Assembly: GCA_963971425.1 (NCBI GenBank)
Contig: OZ020521.1
Coordinates: 24,196,012-24,260,011 of the forward strand
Direction: 5' to 3'
DNA from: Bryoerythrophyllum caledonicum
Taxonomy: Eukaryota > Streptophyta > Bryopsida > Pottiales > Pottiaceae
DNA: 64,000 bases
In this document: positions 44,225 to 53,809 of the stretch, piece by piece
Layout of the letters: the number at the start of each line of letters is the position of its first letter
Position numbering within the stretch: the stretch's first letter is position 1
Notes under the pieces: generated by a model
The model's input: only the letters and a program-made list of their open reading frames with translations
Databases searched by the model: none
Told to the model about the DNA's origin: nothing
Program-made: the position numbers and the translations under genes

Positions 44225-45610
44225 TAATTTCTACACACTAAAATATCCTTAGAGCAGAACTTATAGCCATACACAAAACATGACAAATCATCACAACACA
44301 ATACAACAACAAACCCGCACACATATTCACTGACTGTATCAATGCACTTTATGTACTAAACAAAAAAATAACAAACCCTATCCTCTACAATAGCCATCTC
44401 GAACAAACTATTTTAATGTCGTTGATCCACATGTTACAAAATTGAACACATATAACAATCCTTCACAAAGTTCTGCTCAAGCAAATATCGAAGGAAACGA
44501 ACAAGCAAATAAACTTGGAAAAGAGGACCGCAAAAAAACGCATGAAAATGCCAAAGACTTGTACGAACATCCACATGCTACCCCATACCACTTCCAAAAA
44601 GAATATTGGCCTCCTAAAGAGGATACCCCCGTTAAGGTTCCCGTTTTATTCCTGAACAAATATCTCAAGAAACAAGACCTCTATAACAACCTTGACACAA
44701 TCAAATAAAACTTCCCTAATATAGAATAATGGGTTGGCAACAATAAAATAGACTATGAACTCTCTAAGAATTCTTCGAAAAATCCCATCATCCCGAACTC
44801 ACAAATAACTTGCGTCATCAAATTCCGAAGTAGTTGATATTTGGGAAACGCCCGAAAACAACTCTTATTTGGAATAGAAAAATTCCCATATGTAACATGC
44901 CCCATATGCACTTTCTCAGACCCCGACAAATTACTCCATGTTCTACTGAAAATGCCAAAACCATCACATACACTCCTTAATTGTCACAAGACATAACAAA
45001 GCAGTATGGAAAATTCGAAAACTATTTACCTCCCACAAAAAATCACGATGGTTTATCCTCATGAATGCCGGCACCTTTAATAACAAGTTATAACCCACAA
45101 GGAAATACGGTCCCCCCTTGGCTACTCCCGAGTCCCGTGTACATGCGCAACATAGCGCTGTCTTTGTAACGCTAGACTCAAAGCCGACATACTTTGCATT
45201 CAGGGCCTACCATACAACGACCCTGCACCGACCACATTAACCAAGAGTATACCATTCAATTCATCGAATTCACATATTGTAATGATAGATTCTCCCCGGA
45301 AACAATTGAAAACAAAATAAATGAATACCAACCAAGCAACCCCTTATTAATGAGATTGTTGCCTTCGGATGGAAAATGGACCCGCTTATTGTAATCATTG
45401 CCGATGCTCGTGCCACCACCTTTATCCCATCTATAAATATCCTTTTGAGATACCTTTAAAATCTCCATCGAAACAATTTCACACACTTTCAATATTATTA
45501 ACACCGTTGCCATTCAGCAGGCCATGTCCATTCTACTACACCAACGCAAAATTGAAAAGAAACCAAGCCCTCCCCGACACGGTGTCTGGTGGGCATGGTC
45601 TTAGTGATGG
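44225..45610 (+). pseudogene. Decayed non-LTR retrotransposon (LINE) 3' part with RNase H
   Basis: Pieces in order but in shifting frames show an RNase H domain: ELIAIHK, FTDCINALYVLN (44330), then IEGNEQANKLGKED at 44485 (the family's G.EGNE.AD.LAK block). A C-terminal zinc-knuckle-like CPICTFSDPDKLLHVLLK (about 44900) follows, then RHNKAVWKIRKLF (about 44990) and the terminal block EFTYCNDRFSPETIENKI (45266). After that come GWKMDPLIVIIADARATTF-like words around 45370. This order is typical of the end of RNase H-bearing LINEs in plants and algae. Stops and frameshifts make it inactive. No poly(A) tail is delimited. Confidence 0.7.
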
Positions 45611-45659
45611 AACGAACAGATTCTTTATTCATGCCGGCCCCTTTGCGGACCGGTGAATC

Positions 45660-46035
45660 TTTTCTTGCTTTAACTTCTGGGTGAGAAATACTTAAGGAAC
45701 TTGAGGGGTACATGATGTAAAAAAGAATTTGTTTAACATGTAATGATATGAAATAATCTTTAACTTTTATGAGGTGAGTGAAAAGTTGGAATGTAAAAAA
45801 ATTTCTCATTGCACACATCCACTTATACTAAAAAATTATCAATAAAATTCATTTGGAAACACGTAGCATGCATTGTACATTCATCATCCACATTGACATG
45901 GCCGCAACGTAGAAATATTTAATAAACATCAACTTGAAGATCTTAAAAAATGACCTTCTAAATTTACAAAATAGTCAACATTGTTCTCGCAGGAAGACAT
46001 TATCCACATGGAATACATTACAACGTGCCCATGTA
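45660..46035. other. No feature recognised
   Basis: AT-rich stretch between the LINE relic and the minus-strand pseudogene. Nothing supported. Confidence 0.4.
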
Positions 46036-46037
46036 TG

Positions 46038-46690
46038 ATTAATCAAAATTTGAGTCAGTATCACGTCTTTGACTTGGCCCAACGCCACTTGAGTACGGCC
46101 CGCTTGAATAAACATCATACAAGTTATTGAAGTGCCTGTTCATGTAGCGAGATTCATCTTCGAGCCTGCGGATGTACTCGTTCTGGCTTTGTATTGTGGC
46201 TTCATGCATTTGTCATTCAAACTTGGCATCTCCGTTCTGACGAGGTGGAAATATTGATGGAGGTGTGTTGTCTCTCCCATCTAAGCTCTGGCCATATCCA
46301 TCGTAAGCATGGCCATATCCGTCGTAATAGACGGGTCCTGGATTTGGAGTGTCGAATTCTTCCTCTTTTCCAAGGTAATTACGACCAGACTCGTACGTAT
46401 CCCTTGGATGCGTTCGCGTATAGCTCTGAGGGATGTTGGTCCCTGTACCACATTGGCCGCCATCCAAAGAACGACCATATCCATGGTAAGAACCGCCATA
46501 TCCGTCGTAATAGACGGGTGCAAAGTGTGGGGTGTTATGTATTTCCTCTTTTCCGGGGGAATTACGATGAGACTCGTACGTACCCCTTGCATACGTTGGC
46601 ATATAGCTCTGAGGGGTGTTGGTCCCTGTACCACATTGGCCGCGTTCGTAGTAATGGCTGCCACTCCCCCACCAAATGTTACAGGCGCGG
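46038..46690 (-). pseudogene. C-terminal part of a minus-strand repeat protein, Tyr/Gly-rich
   Basis: The minus frame from about 46670 to 46213 contains two tandem units of about 56 residues, each with GTGTN.PQSY, TYES.RN..GKEE and PVYYDGYG....GYG.SLDG. A TGA at 46213-46215 interrupts it, but the same frame continues into a coiled-coil-like part (QMHEATIQSQNEYIRRLEDE) to a TAA at about 46038. The repeat corresponds to a DNA duplication of about 185 bp. An apparent frameshift in a G run at about 46670 separates it from the upstream frame of 46869-47279. The stop fits CGA to TGA. Confidence 0.45.
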
Positions 46691-46868
46691 AACCCATATC
46701 ATTGCCACGGTTGTAGACGTTGTAGTCGTTGTAGTTATGTTACCCGTACTCTTCTAAAGGTGTCTGCTGTTGTTGGTGGGCATCGGAATCGTCCCCGGAT
46801 CTTTGGTTTGACCAACGTGGCCAACAATCACTCGGTTGATTCCAGGGGGTTGGTATAAAATGGGCAGT

Positions 46869-47279
46869 TCAATCCATCAAGCTGACATTGCGGCCCGCCA
46901 CGGTGCGCCAGTCCACATCCTTGTGTAGGACGATTTCCGCCCAAACCATCGCCATGTTTGAATACAACATGATCTCCGGCCTCGAGTTGCGCACATCCAC
47001 GGCAGTTGTGACCTCATGATATTGATGGCGGAAATGGTCGCTCAAACAATTGCTCGCTAGACCTTCGCTCCGCGGCCCCGATATCCTCGCTTGTGCCCTG
47101 GGCCACAACTTCATGAGGTGCTTCATCTTCGCGTACCTCTTGCATATGGTGCAAGTCCACAACCTCTCTTCCTCATCCTGCGATCCGTACTCCGCAACAA
47201 CATCTGGATCGTCCGTTGCGTCCCAATCCATCTCGGGGGCTTTCCCCTTTGAAGCAACGCGCCGGTTGGACCTTGGCAT
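46869..47279 (-). pseudogene. N-terminal domain protein, paralogue of the 50108 gene
   Basis: An ATG-started frame of 136 codons reads, after a basic start and an acidic stretch (DDPDVVAEYGSQDEEE), WTCTICKRYAKMKHLMKLWP, then YSNMAMVWAEIVLHKDVDW. These match KTCKKYVKMYHINKLWPRD and LLSMVYTEVVLK..VDW in the 50108 gene. The CxxC pair and the LWPR block define a domain of about 130 residues that I cannot name. The frame ends in TGA, and readable sequence continues downstream in the same frame, so the gene is probably broken. It may be an old transposon-borne protein family. Confidence 0.5.
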
Positions 47280-47334
47280 CTTCCCTAACTAGAACAATCA
47301 ATAAAATGAATGAATGGGAATTAATCCCTAAAGT

Positions 47335-47545
47335 TCCTTGACAATTTCCCTCAAAAACTATAAGTGATACTAACTTTCAAACCACAAATTAAAAAAATAA
47401 AATAAAAATATGTCCACAAAGCTCTTATCGAAGGCAATCTAGAATAAAAATTTAAGAGAAAATTGATTTGTTTTTGAATTTTAGGAACCTGCCAAAAAAT
47501 CGAGGAATCCCCCCGAAGGAGACCCTGGTCGTTTAGGGGTTAAAT
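47335..47545. repeat. Dispersed repeat A fragment, copy 5 (empty MITE site)
   Basis: It matches the right end of copy 2 (1939-2160): taactttcaaaccacaaat, aaagctcttatcgaa, a 'ccccgaaggagaccctgg' region and tttaggggttaa. At 47361-47372 it has taagtgaTActaa with a single TA, where copy 2 carries the Stowaway-type MITE. Confidence 0.75.
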
Positions 47546-47679
47546 GAATTAAGAAATAATGAGCCACTCGAGGGGGCACAAGCGATTCGGAAGAATATGC
47601 CAGAGCGACCAGCTCGCCCACTAGAGAGTGGGAGAAAGGTCGGCTGTCCGCCTTTTATGCCGAACGCAAGTGGCGGACG

Positions 47680-47879
47680 NNNNNNNNNNNNNNNNNNNNN
47701 NNNNNNNNNNNNNNNNNNNNNNNNNNNNNNNNNNNNNNNNNNNNNNNNNNNNNNNNNNNNNNNNNNNNNNNNNNNNNNNNNNNNNNNNNNNNNNNNNNNN
47801 NNNNNNNNNNNNNNNNNNNNNNNNNNNNNNNNNNNNNNNNNNNNNNNNNNNNNNNNNNNNNNNNNNNNNNNNNNNNNNN
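47680..47879. other. Assembly gap, 200 N
   Basis: Exactly 200 N, a conventional placeholder, so the true distance is unknown. The left edge is GC-rich (tccgccttttatgccgaacg, then ggcggacg) and the right edge precedes a GC-rich minisatellite. A hard-to-assemble repeat is likely. Any open frame across it is meaningless. Confidence 0.98.
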
Positions 47880-47956
47880 ACATGATTTGGGCCTCCATCC
47901 ACTCCAAAAAGTGCTACGTTTGGGGGCTAGAATTAGTCGGGCAGACCCTAACAACT

Positions 47957-48105
47957 CTTGTTGAGATCCCAACAGCTATTGTTGGGGGCCCGAGCGACTG
48001 TTGTTGGGGCCCTAAGAGCTATTGCTGGGGCCCCTGCCACTGTTGTTGGAGCCCCTTTAGCTCTTGTTGGGGACCCTAATTATTATTGTTGGAGTCCCAA
48101 TTAGT
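47957..48105. repeat. Minisatellite of gttgttggggccc units (21-23 bp)
   Basis: About six imperfect units of the type (c/a)t(g/a)ttgttgg(g/a)g(c/t)cc(c/t), each ending in a variable agct/gact word, lie close to the assembly gap. It may extend into the gap. Confidence 0.8.
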
Positions 48106-48359
48106 GCGGATGAGGCATAGTATGGAATTCAATATGCAACCCGGTTTAGAAGAACTGATTCAAATTTCAATTGTTGGATGTTTTTCATTTAGAAAATCAT
48201 AACGTTCAAAGTTGAATCGAAACTTCTTTTCCCCTTTGCCGAAGAGGCAATGTCTAGATGGTGCGAAGGAGGACTTGATCATTGTTGCCCCTAAATTTTT
48301 TCTCATATTTTTTTCTATGTAGGAGACTAAGTTAACTATGAAATTCTGTGAGTACATTA

Positions 48360-49528
48360 CAGTCAAACCTCGATAAGTGTTAGGGGTTGGGAGCATACTT
48401 TTAGTTAACACTTAGGCACTAGTAACAGATAACACTTATAGAAGGTGATGCCGATGATTTGTAACACTTATAAAAAATAACACTTCGAAGAATTAAAAAG
48501 ATAAATACATAACATTTATAGAAAAAATGGATGAAATTACAAAATATTGATTCATTATTCATCTAAGTCCGTTGAAAGAATGAATCAATAGTACTTTGGG
48601 GAGTTTCTGCTACACGCCAAGATTCTACTTCCTTTTCTAGTGCTTCAACATTCTTCATAGATAACATGGTGTCATTAGGTCTTTGCTCCAAAAACTTCTT
48701 CAAAGTTTGAAGAGCACTACCTACAACTTTAAAGCCTACAACTTCTTCTACTGTATCGTGAGGATTAGCTTCATCAGGATCATTATCTTCGTGTTCACTA
48801 CCTTGTTCTTTTCGCTTTATTATTCTTCCAATATTCATCTCAGACGCGTTTACTTGAAAGTGTGCATTGGCCCACGCAATTAATGCTCTATCGGTAATCT
48901 TTCCACCACTAGCTAACACAGTCTCACAATATTCAATAATCTCTTGTTTTTGCTCTAACGTGAACTCATGACCTTTTGCCATTGCAAACTGTAGGAAATT
49001 TACATTAACAATATATCTTCTATTGATGAATTTGCAATACAAATGAAAACTTTAACAACATATAGTCTATGAGTTAGTTCACAACACAAATAATAATTCT
49101 ATAGCCTTCAGTCCCTTCTTATAGTCTTTGCTGCCTTGCCTAGTTGCCTTTTATTTTTCAGTTTATAAACTTAAAAGTACACTTGTCTTTTACTTTATGA
49201 GCTTAAAAATATATGATCTATTAACTATTGAACTTGAAAATACATGTACCTATCAGTTTGTTTCTAGAATGGACATCTAGAGTCACTTTGCAACTAGAAA
49301 CTATTACTTTACCTCAAAATTATCTCCCCCCAAGCAATGGCTCTTACAAAAAGCCTTTTTTTGGAAACTTATCACTTATCGAGGTAAAATCAACAAAGTC
49401 GGGAGCACGACATTGTGTAACACTTAACACATAACACTTAGTAGTCTTAATTTTAAGGGAGCAGAAATCTCAATAACACATATAGAGTTTTAACACTTAT
49501 CGAGGTAATACTTATCGAGGTTTGACTG
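48360..49528 (-). mobile_element. Non-autonomous pogo/Tigger-type DNA transposon, 1.17 kb
   Basis: The ends are inverted repeats starting CAGTCAAACCTCGATAAGT, flanked by TA on both sides (48358-48359, 49529-49530). TA target sites and CAGT.AAACCTC.ATAA termini are typical of pogo-like elements in plants. Sub-terminal copies of the word acctcgataagtgtta/taacacttatcgaggt recur inside both ends (e.g. 49376-49386, 49492-49506), like transposase-binding sites. The only gene is a short DNA-binding protein, and the DDE catalytic domain is missing. Confidence 0.9.
48563..48982 (-). CDS. CENP-B/pogo-type helix-turn-helix protein, 139 aa
   Basis: An uninterrupted ATG-started minus frame lies within the pogo-type element. 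Residues 5-60 read FTLEQKQEIIEYCETVLASG, then DRALIAWANAHF and MNIGRIIKRK. This is the first helix-turn-helix of CENP-B/Tigger/pogo transposases, which binds the terminal repeats. An acidic linker (EHEDNDPDEANPHD) and a helical C-terminus ending STIDSFFQ follow, like the tails of Tigger-type transposases. The DDE domain between these parts is absent, so it cannot cut DNA. It may be a deletion derivative able to bind element ends, and hence a possible repressor. The upstream in-frame TTG is not preferred as start. Clean coding suggests recent activity or selection. Confidence 0.75.
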   Translation of the reverse strand: MAKGHEFTLEQKQEIIEYCETVLASGGKITDRALIAWANAHFQVNASEMNIGRIIKRKEQGSEHEDNDPDEANPHDTVEEVVGFKVVGSALQTLKKFLEQRPNDTMLSMKNVEALEKEVESWRVAETPQSTIDSFFQRT

Positions 49529-49769
49529 TACTTACTAAGTCTTAATTGAAATCCCATGGTCAAAATTAAAAATAGAAGTTTTTTTTCCTTCTTTGTTCAT
49601 TTCACTATAATCCAATACTTTTGAAGTGTTTTTGGTGGAAAACTGTCACGGTACTTCGACATTAACACCTTCTATTACTTTTAACAAAAGAAAAAATAAA
49701 GGAGAAAAAATGGTAGAAAAAAAGGAAAAAAAAGGAAAAAAAGGAAAAAAAAAAATAGTCCGAGGAGGC

Positions 49770-49890
49770 TAGCGGACGTGAGCCCGACGGTCGGCCGTAT
49801 GGCGGACGGCCTGCCGGCGCGGTCGGCCAGGCTCGGCCGACGGCCGGTTCAGACGGCCGCCCGGTTAGGTTAGGCGGCCGTCCGCACATA
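49770..49890. repeat. GC-rich palindrome-dense patch (CGGCCG/CGGACGGCC)
   Basis: This abrupt GC-rich island in AT-rich surroundings has an inverted pair GCGGACGGCC (about 49803) and GGCCGTCCGC (about 49874), plus internal cggccgacggccgg-type palindromes. It lies about 220 bp upstream of the ATG at 50108 and could be a small CpG island, a promoter-proximal element or a foldback. A similar gcggacg word abuts the assembly gap at 47673. Confidence 0.6.
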
Positions 49891-50107
49891 CATGCGGACG
49901 ACCACTTCTTTTTTCCTCACTTCCTCTCCTCTCATGCCGAGTCGGATGTGCTGCAATTACAGTTTTCTGTACTTGCTGCTCTTACTAGGTGAGGAGACGG
50001 GGTCCTTTTATTGTGACCGGATAAACCGTTTCTTAATTTCCCAAACCATTCATTCACCAATTAATACCGGAGTGTCCGCGCTTGTTTTTTTAAAAGCAAG
50101 CGTTATC

Positions 50108-51442
50108 ATGGCGACGGAGAAGTTGATCGTGGTGGAAGATGTGAGTGAAATTGGAACGGGAGAGTCGAAGAAACGGTTCAAACAGAAAGGTGCTACTCAT
50201 GATCTACGGTGGGAGATTTTGGACAATGAAGACATTCAGGCGGAGGAAGGTTGGGAGGCTGAAATGGAGGATTACTGGGTATCCAAGACATGCAAGAAAT
50301 ACGTGAAGATGTACCACATCAATAAACTTTGGCCAAGAGATTGCCACATAAGTCATACGACTTATTTTGCTTGCAAGCCGTGGATGTGCAAAGATGATCA
50401 CTTCATTTATCGTGCGGAGGAGGTTCGGCGGGCTTTGTTTGGGAATCGCCCAAGAAGCAAAGGGTTTTTCAATTATAACCTTCTATCAATGGTATACACC
50501 GAGGTCGTGTTGAAATGAAAGGTGGATTGGAGCACATTTTCGACTACAAAACAATATCCACTTAGGATTGGGCAAAAACATAAGCATATTCCTGATTTAT
50601 TCAATCCTGAATCAACCTTGACTAAGGCTATTTTGGAGGAGTTGAAGAAAAAGCCTCGTCAGATGACCGTGGTGGATACCGTGCCGAATATACAACCATC
50701 GGTGGAGGAGGTTGCCGTTGTGATGGAGTCTGACAAACATTTGGATATTGTGGTCGACAATATATTGTCAACCACAATTCCCAAAGAGAGTTTGGAGACA
50801 ACGACCGTAGAAGACCACGTACAATCATATATTCCGAACATTGTGATTGTAGGAGGTGAAGACCATGGAAACGCGGAACGAGGGGGGGAGAATATGAATG
50901 GAGATGAAACCGTTCTTCGAAACGTTCAAACTTTGGAAGGCATGGCACCAAAGACAATGGATGCCGGGCCAAGCACTTCAACGCGGGAAGCATTGGAACC
51001 AAATTCCAATGACCCGATCATTGACAAGGGTACTTTGATTTCCAAGATTGAAGAAATGCTTCGAACAATGCCAAACAAAGATAAGTTGAAAGGCTTGCTT
51101 GACTTGAGTGTTAAGTGGGCTGAAGCGTGCGCTCAAGTAACAAAATTTGGTCATCCAGTCGATCTGCGAAGTGATTTAAACGAATGGGAACAAGTACATG
51201 GAATTGTGAGAGTGACACGTAATTTGGTGGACGGGGCCGAAATTCTTGCAGAAGTGGCTCCTCATCTTCTAGATATGGCTCATACATTTTCAACTATCAC
51301 TTCGAGTGTGCTACTAGCCGCTGATGGCTTCGACACGTTAGCTTCCTCTATAACGCCAATGTTAAAAGACAGGATCGCGCTAACTCAGAAAGTGATGGAT
51401 ATAGAGGAGGAGGTCCATAAAATTGAATTGCTCACTAGATAG
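50108..51442 (+). pseudogene. Unknown protein, about 444 codons with one in-frame TGA
   Basis: ATG at 50108 gives MATEKLIVVEDVSEIGTGES, a basic/acidic start, then KTCKKYVKMYHINKLWPRD and LLSMVYTEVVLK, followed by TGA (50516-50518). The same frame continues VDWSTF and runs to TAG at 51442. The paralogue at 46869-47279 reads EIVLHKDVDW straight across this point, so the TGA is internal. The second half has an acidic disordered region, then helices (IEEMLRTMPNKDKLKGLLDL; DGAEILAEVAPHLLDMAH). A possible coiled coil (QKVMDIEEEVHKIELL) forms the end. No known domain is recognised. It is either a pseudogene by one nonsense change (CGA or AGA to TGA), a read-through gene or a sequencing error. Confidence 0.55.
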
Positions 51443-51760
51443 CTTAAATGAGAATTGGAGGTTAACAAGTGGCAGCTGGAGTCCAATAGGAGACTCGTTA
51501 CAAGGATGTCGGAGAAGATGAATGCACAGGTTCGTGAGGTGGATGTGGTAGTCATTGAGGACAGCGCCGGAACGGGAAAAGCTCGTATGTGAGCGGAGAG
51601 TGGTGAGCGGAGAGCGGTGAGCAGAAAAAGAGACCGGAGAATCATACATTTCATGTGCACAAATTGCATTAAAGGGGCCCTATTACCGTGGTCTTTTTTA
51701 AAAAAAATTCTTTATATAGGCCAATATTTTCCTTTTTAGTTACTACATAAAAATTAGGGC

Positions 51761-51819
51761 TGACGTCATCGTGAACTATTATCAAAAGAACTCAGTGCAA
51801 AAAAAAAGTGTTGACGTCA
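51761..51819. promoter_or_regulatory. Pair of TGACGTCA palindromes
   Basis: TGACGTCA occurs at 51761-51768 and 51812-51819, in matching contexts (ctgacgtcatcgtgaac and ttgacgtcattgtaaac). This is the canonical bZIP (CRE-type) site. Both lie in the 3'-to-3' space between two convergent genes, so their role is unclear. They could serve an antisense or unannotated transcript, or be a short duplication. Confidence 0.4.
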
Positions 51820-51911
51820 TTGTAAACGAAAAATAAAAAGCCGATATCAAAATATGAAGTTCTGAAACCAGTATACAAAAATGGAATGTCAAAATTCACT
51901 CTATGTTAGCA

Positions 51912-52454
51912 CTAAGAGTAGTACTCAACATCAATGTCCGAACGCATAAGTGGTTGCCATACATTTGTGCTGCCAAGTAAAACTGGCGGCTGGCCGTTTC
52001 GTTCCTTGCGACGAGCGGCCCTCCGTAACATGACGATCAATTGGTGAAGCTGAAATGCCGACAGCGTCCGCACTGGTCGAAGCAGCGCTGCATCAAATGG
52101 CAATGGAATAACCGTCTCCGCACCCAGCAATAGAAGATTGCGATTAAAACTCCGCCGAAAGTGAGGAATCCAAATGTGTCGAAGTCCAAGGCCATCTCCA
52201 CGGCCACCATAAACCAGAGCCATGTGTAGCGAAGCTCTCACAGCTGTGACCTCCAAAGAACCCTCAATAAGTGACCACCATCGGGCACTAAGCTGCCGAA
52301 TGGAGTAAATGCAATCAACAACATCGCGGATGCCAGAATCAGGAGTGCGCTGGTTGATCATATGCACTGACCTAGCGATGTGTGGCCAAATGCATCCCAA
52401 GACAACATCGTCCTCCAAGCCCGGGATTAGCAAGACATTCAACCTGGAATCCAT
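51912..52454 (-). CDS. F-box-like protein, 180 aa
   Basis: This is an uninterrupted minus frame from ATG 52454 to TAG 51912. The start MDSRLNVLLIPGLEDDVVLG, then CIWPHIARS, looks like an F-box (LPGLPDDVAL.CL..). It continues with an insertion and RQLSARWWSLIEG, resembling the F-box core's 'vS+.W..l'. The remainder is Leu/Arg-rich (LHQLIVMLRRAARRKERNG). F-box proteins recruit substrates to SCF ubiquitin ligases; here the match is by eye and weak. Upstream of the ATG, tttttgtttgtcag (about 52463-52476) could be a 3' splice site, so a preceding exon is possible. It is not in the repeat families seen here. Confidence 0.4.
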   Translation of the reverse strand: MDSRLNVLLIPGLEDDVVLGCIWPHIARSVHMINQRTPDSGIRDVVDCIYSIRQLSARWWSLIEGSLEVTAVRASLHMALVYGGRGDGLGLRHIWIPHFRRSFNRNLLLLGAETVIPLPFDAALLRPVRTLSAFQLHQLIVMLRRAARRKERNGQPPVLLGSTNVWQPLMRSDIDVEYYS

Positions 52455-52589
52455 GCTAGGGTCTGACAAACAAAAACATTAGAAACAATTCACCACTATG
52501 AGAACTCAACACAAGTAGGAACTGAACAGAATCTTTGAAACTAAAAAGATTATAACAAGAATCGCATCCAAGGTCATTGCAATGAATGA

Positions 52590-53805
52590 GAGAGTACCCT
52601 CTCGTTTCCGAGAGGGTACTCACTATAGCTACAGGTCAAGAATCGTGTTGAAACTCTATCAATGAGGATGCATTCAGGGCAAGCCATGCCTTGAATGCAA
52701 CAACATTGACAGTTTCTCCAGGCCCTTGCTTTGGAGCTACACTACATATCCTCTCGGAAACGAGAGGGTACTCAAGTAAGATCCTGGGCAATTATCCCGA
52801 AAACAACTCTGACGATGGAGTTGCATTCAGGGCAAGCCATGCCCTGAATGCAACTTTTTGAGGTGGCATTCGGGGTGTTTGCCAAAAATTCAACTCCATG
52901 GAGTTGCATCGAGGGCAAGCCATGCCCCGGATGCAAGTCCATGAAATTGCATTCAGGGCAAGTCATGCCCTGAATGCAACTTCTTGGAGTGGCATTCGGG
53001 GTGTTTGCCAAACATGCAACACCATGGAGTTGCATCCAGGGCAAGCCATGCCCTGGATGCAAGTCCATGAAGTTGCATCCAGGGCAAGCCATGCCCTGGA
53101 TGCAAGTCCATGAAGTTGCATTTAGGGCAAGCCATGCCCTGAATGCAACTTCTTGAAGTAGCATTCAGGGTGTTTGCCAAATATGCAACACCATGGAGTT
53201 GCATCCAGGGCAAGCCATGCCCTGGATGCAAGTCCATGAAGTTGCATTCAGGGCAAGCCATGCCCTGAATGCAACTTCTTGGAGTGGCATTCGGGGTGTT
53301 TGCAAAAAATGCAACACCATGGAGTTGCATCCAGGGCAAGCGCCCCGAATGCACTCCGTCAATGAAGTTGCATCCAGGGCAAGCCATGCCCTGGATGCAA
53401 TTCCATGGACTTGCATCCAGGGCATGAGTTGCCCTGGATGCAACTCCATGGAATTTCTTTCACGGCGCTTGCCCTGGAACTTCCATGAGTTCCATGGCAA
53501 GCACTCTTGAAGCAACTCCGTTAATGGAGTTGCATTCAGGGAAAGGCATGCCCTGGATGCAACTCCACTGACGGAGTGCATTCGGGGCGCTTGCCTTGGA
53601 ACTTCGATGAGTTCCACGGCAAGCGGATTAAAAGCAACTCCGTCAATGGAGTTGCATTCAAGGCAAGCCATGCCCTGGATGCAACTCCATTGACGGAGTT
53701 GCTTGTAGAGCACTTGTTCTGGAGCTTCAAAGTGTATCTTCTCGGAAACGAGAAGGTACTCATCGAACTCCACGGCAAGCGCCCTAGATGCATCTCCAAA
53801 GACGG
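52590..53805. repeat. Dense array of about 14 imperfect hairpins
   Basis: The palindromic unit TTGCATYCAGGGCAAGCC, then ATGCCCTGRATGCAA, recurs about fourteen times, e.g. near 52667, 52821, 52901, 52947, 53026, 53074, 53116, 53199, 53242, 53328, 53365, 53412, 53528 and 53648. Four spacer copies of agtggcattcggggtgtttg are interleaved. Both edges carry a second hairpin, CTCTCGGAAACGAGAG and variants (52605, 52752, 53737), followed by ggtactca. Frames of 130-230 codons open through the array because the repeats lack stops. They have no domain and mirror the repeats, so no protein is called. Confidence 0.9.
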
Positions 53806-53809
53806 AGCC

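Noticed and set aside
47533..48079. Open frames spanning the N gap
   Set aside because: They exist only because N codons are read as unknown residues.
52590..53805. CRISPR-like array
   Set aside because: Units are themselves palindromic and nearly contiguous, spacers are repeated and not unique, no Cas genes are present, and the setting is eukaryotic.
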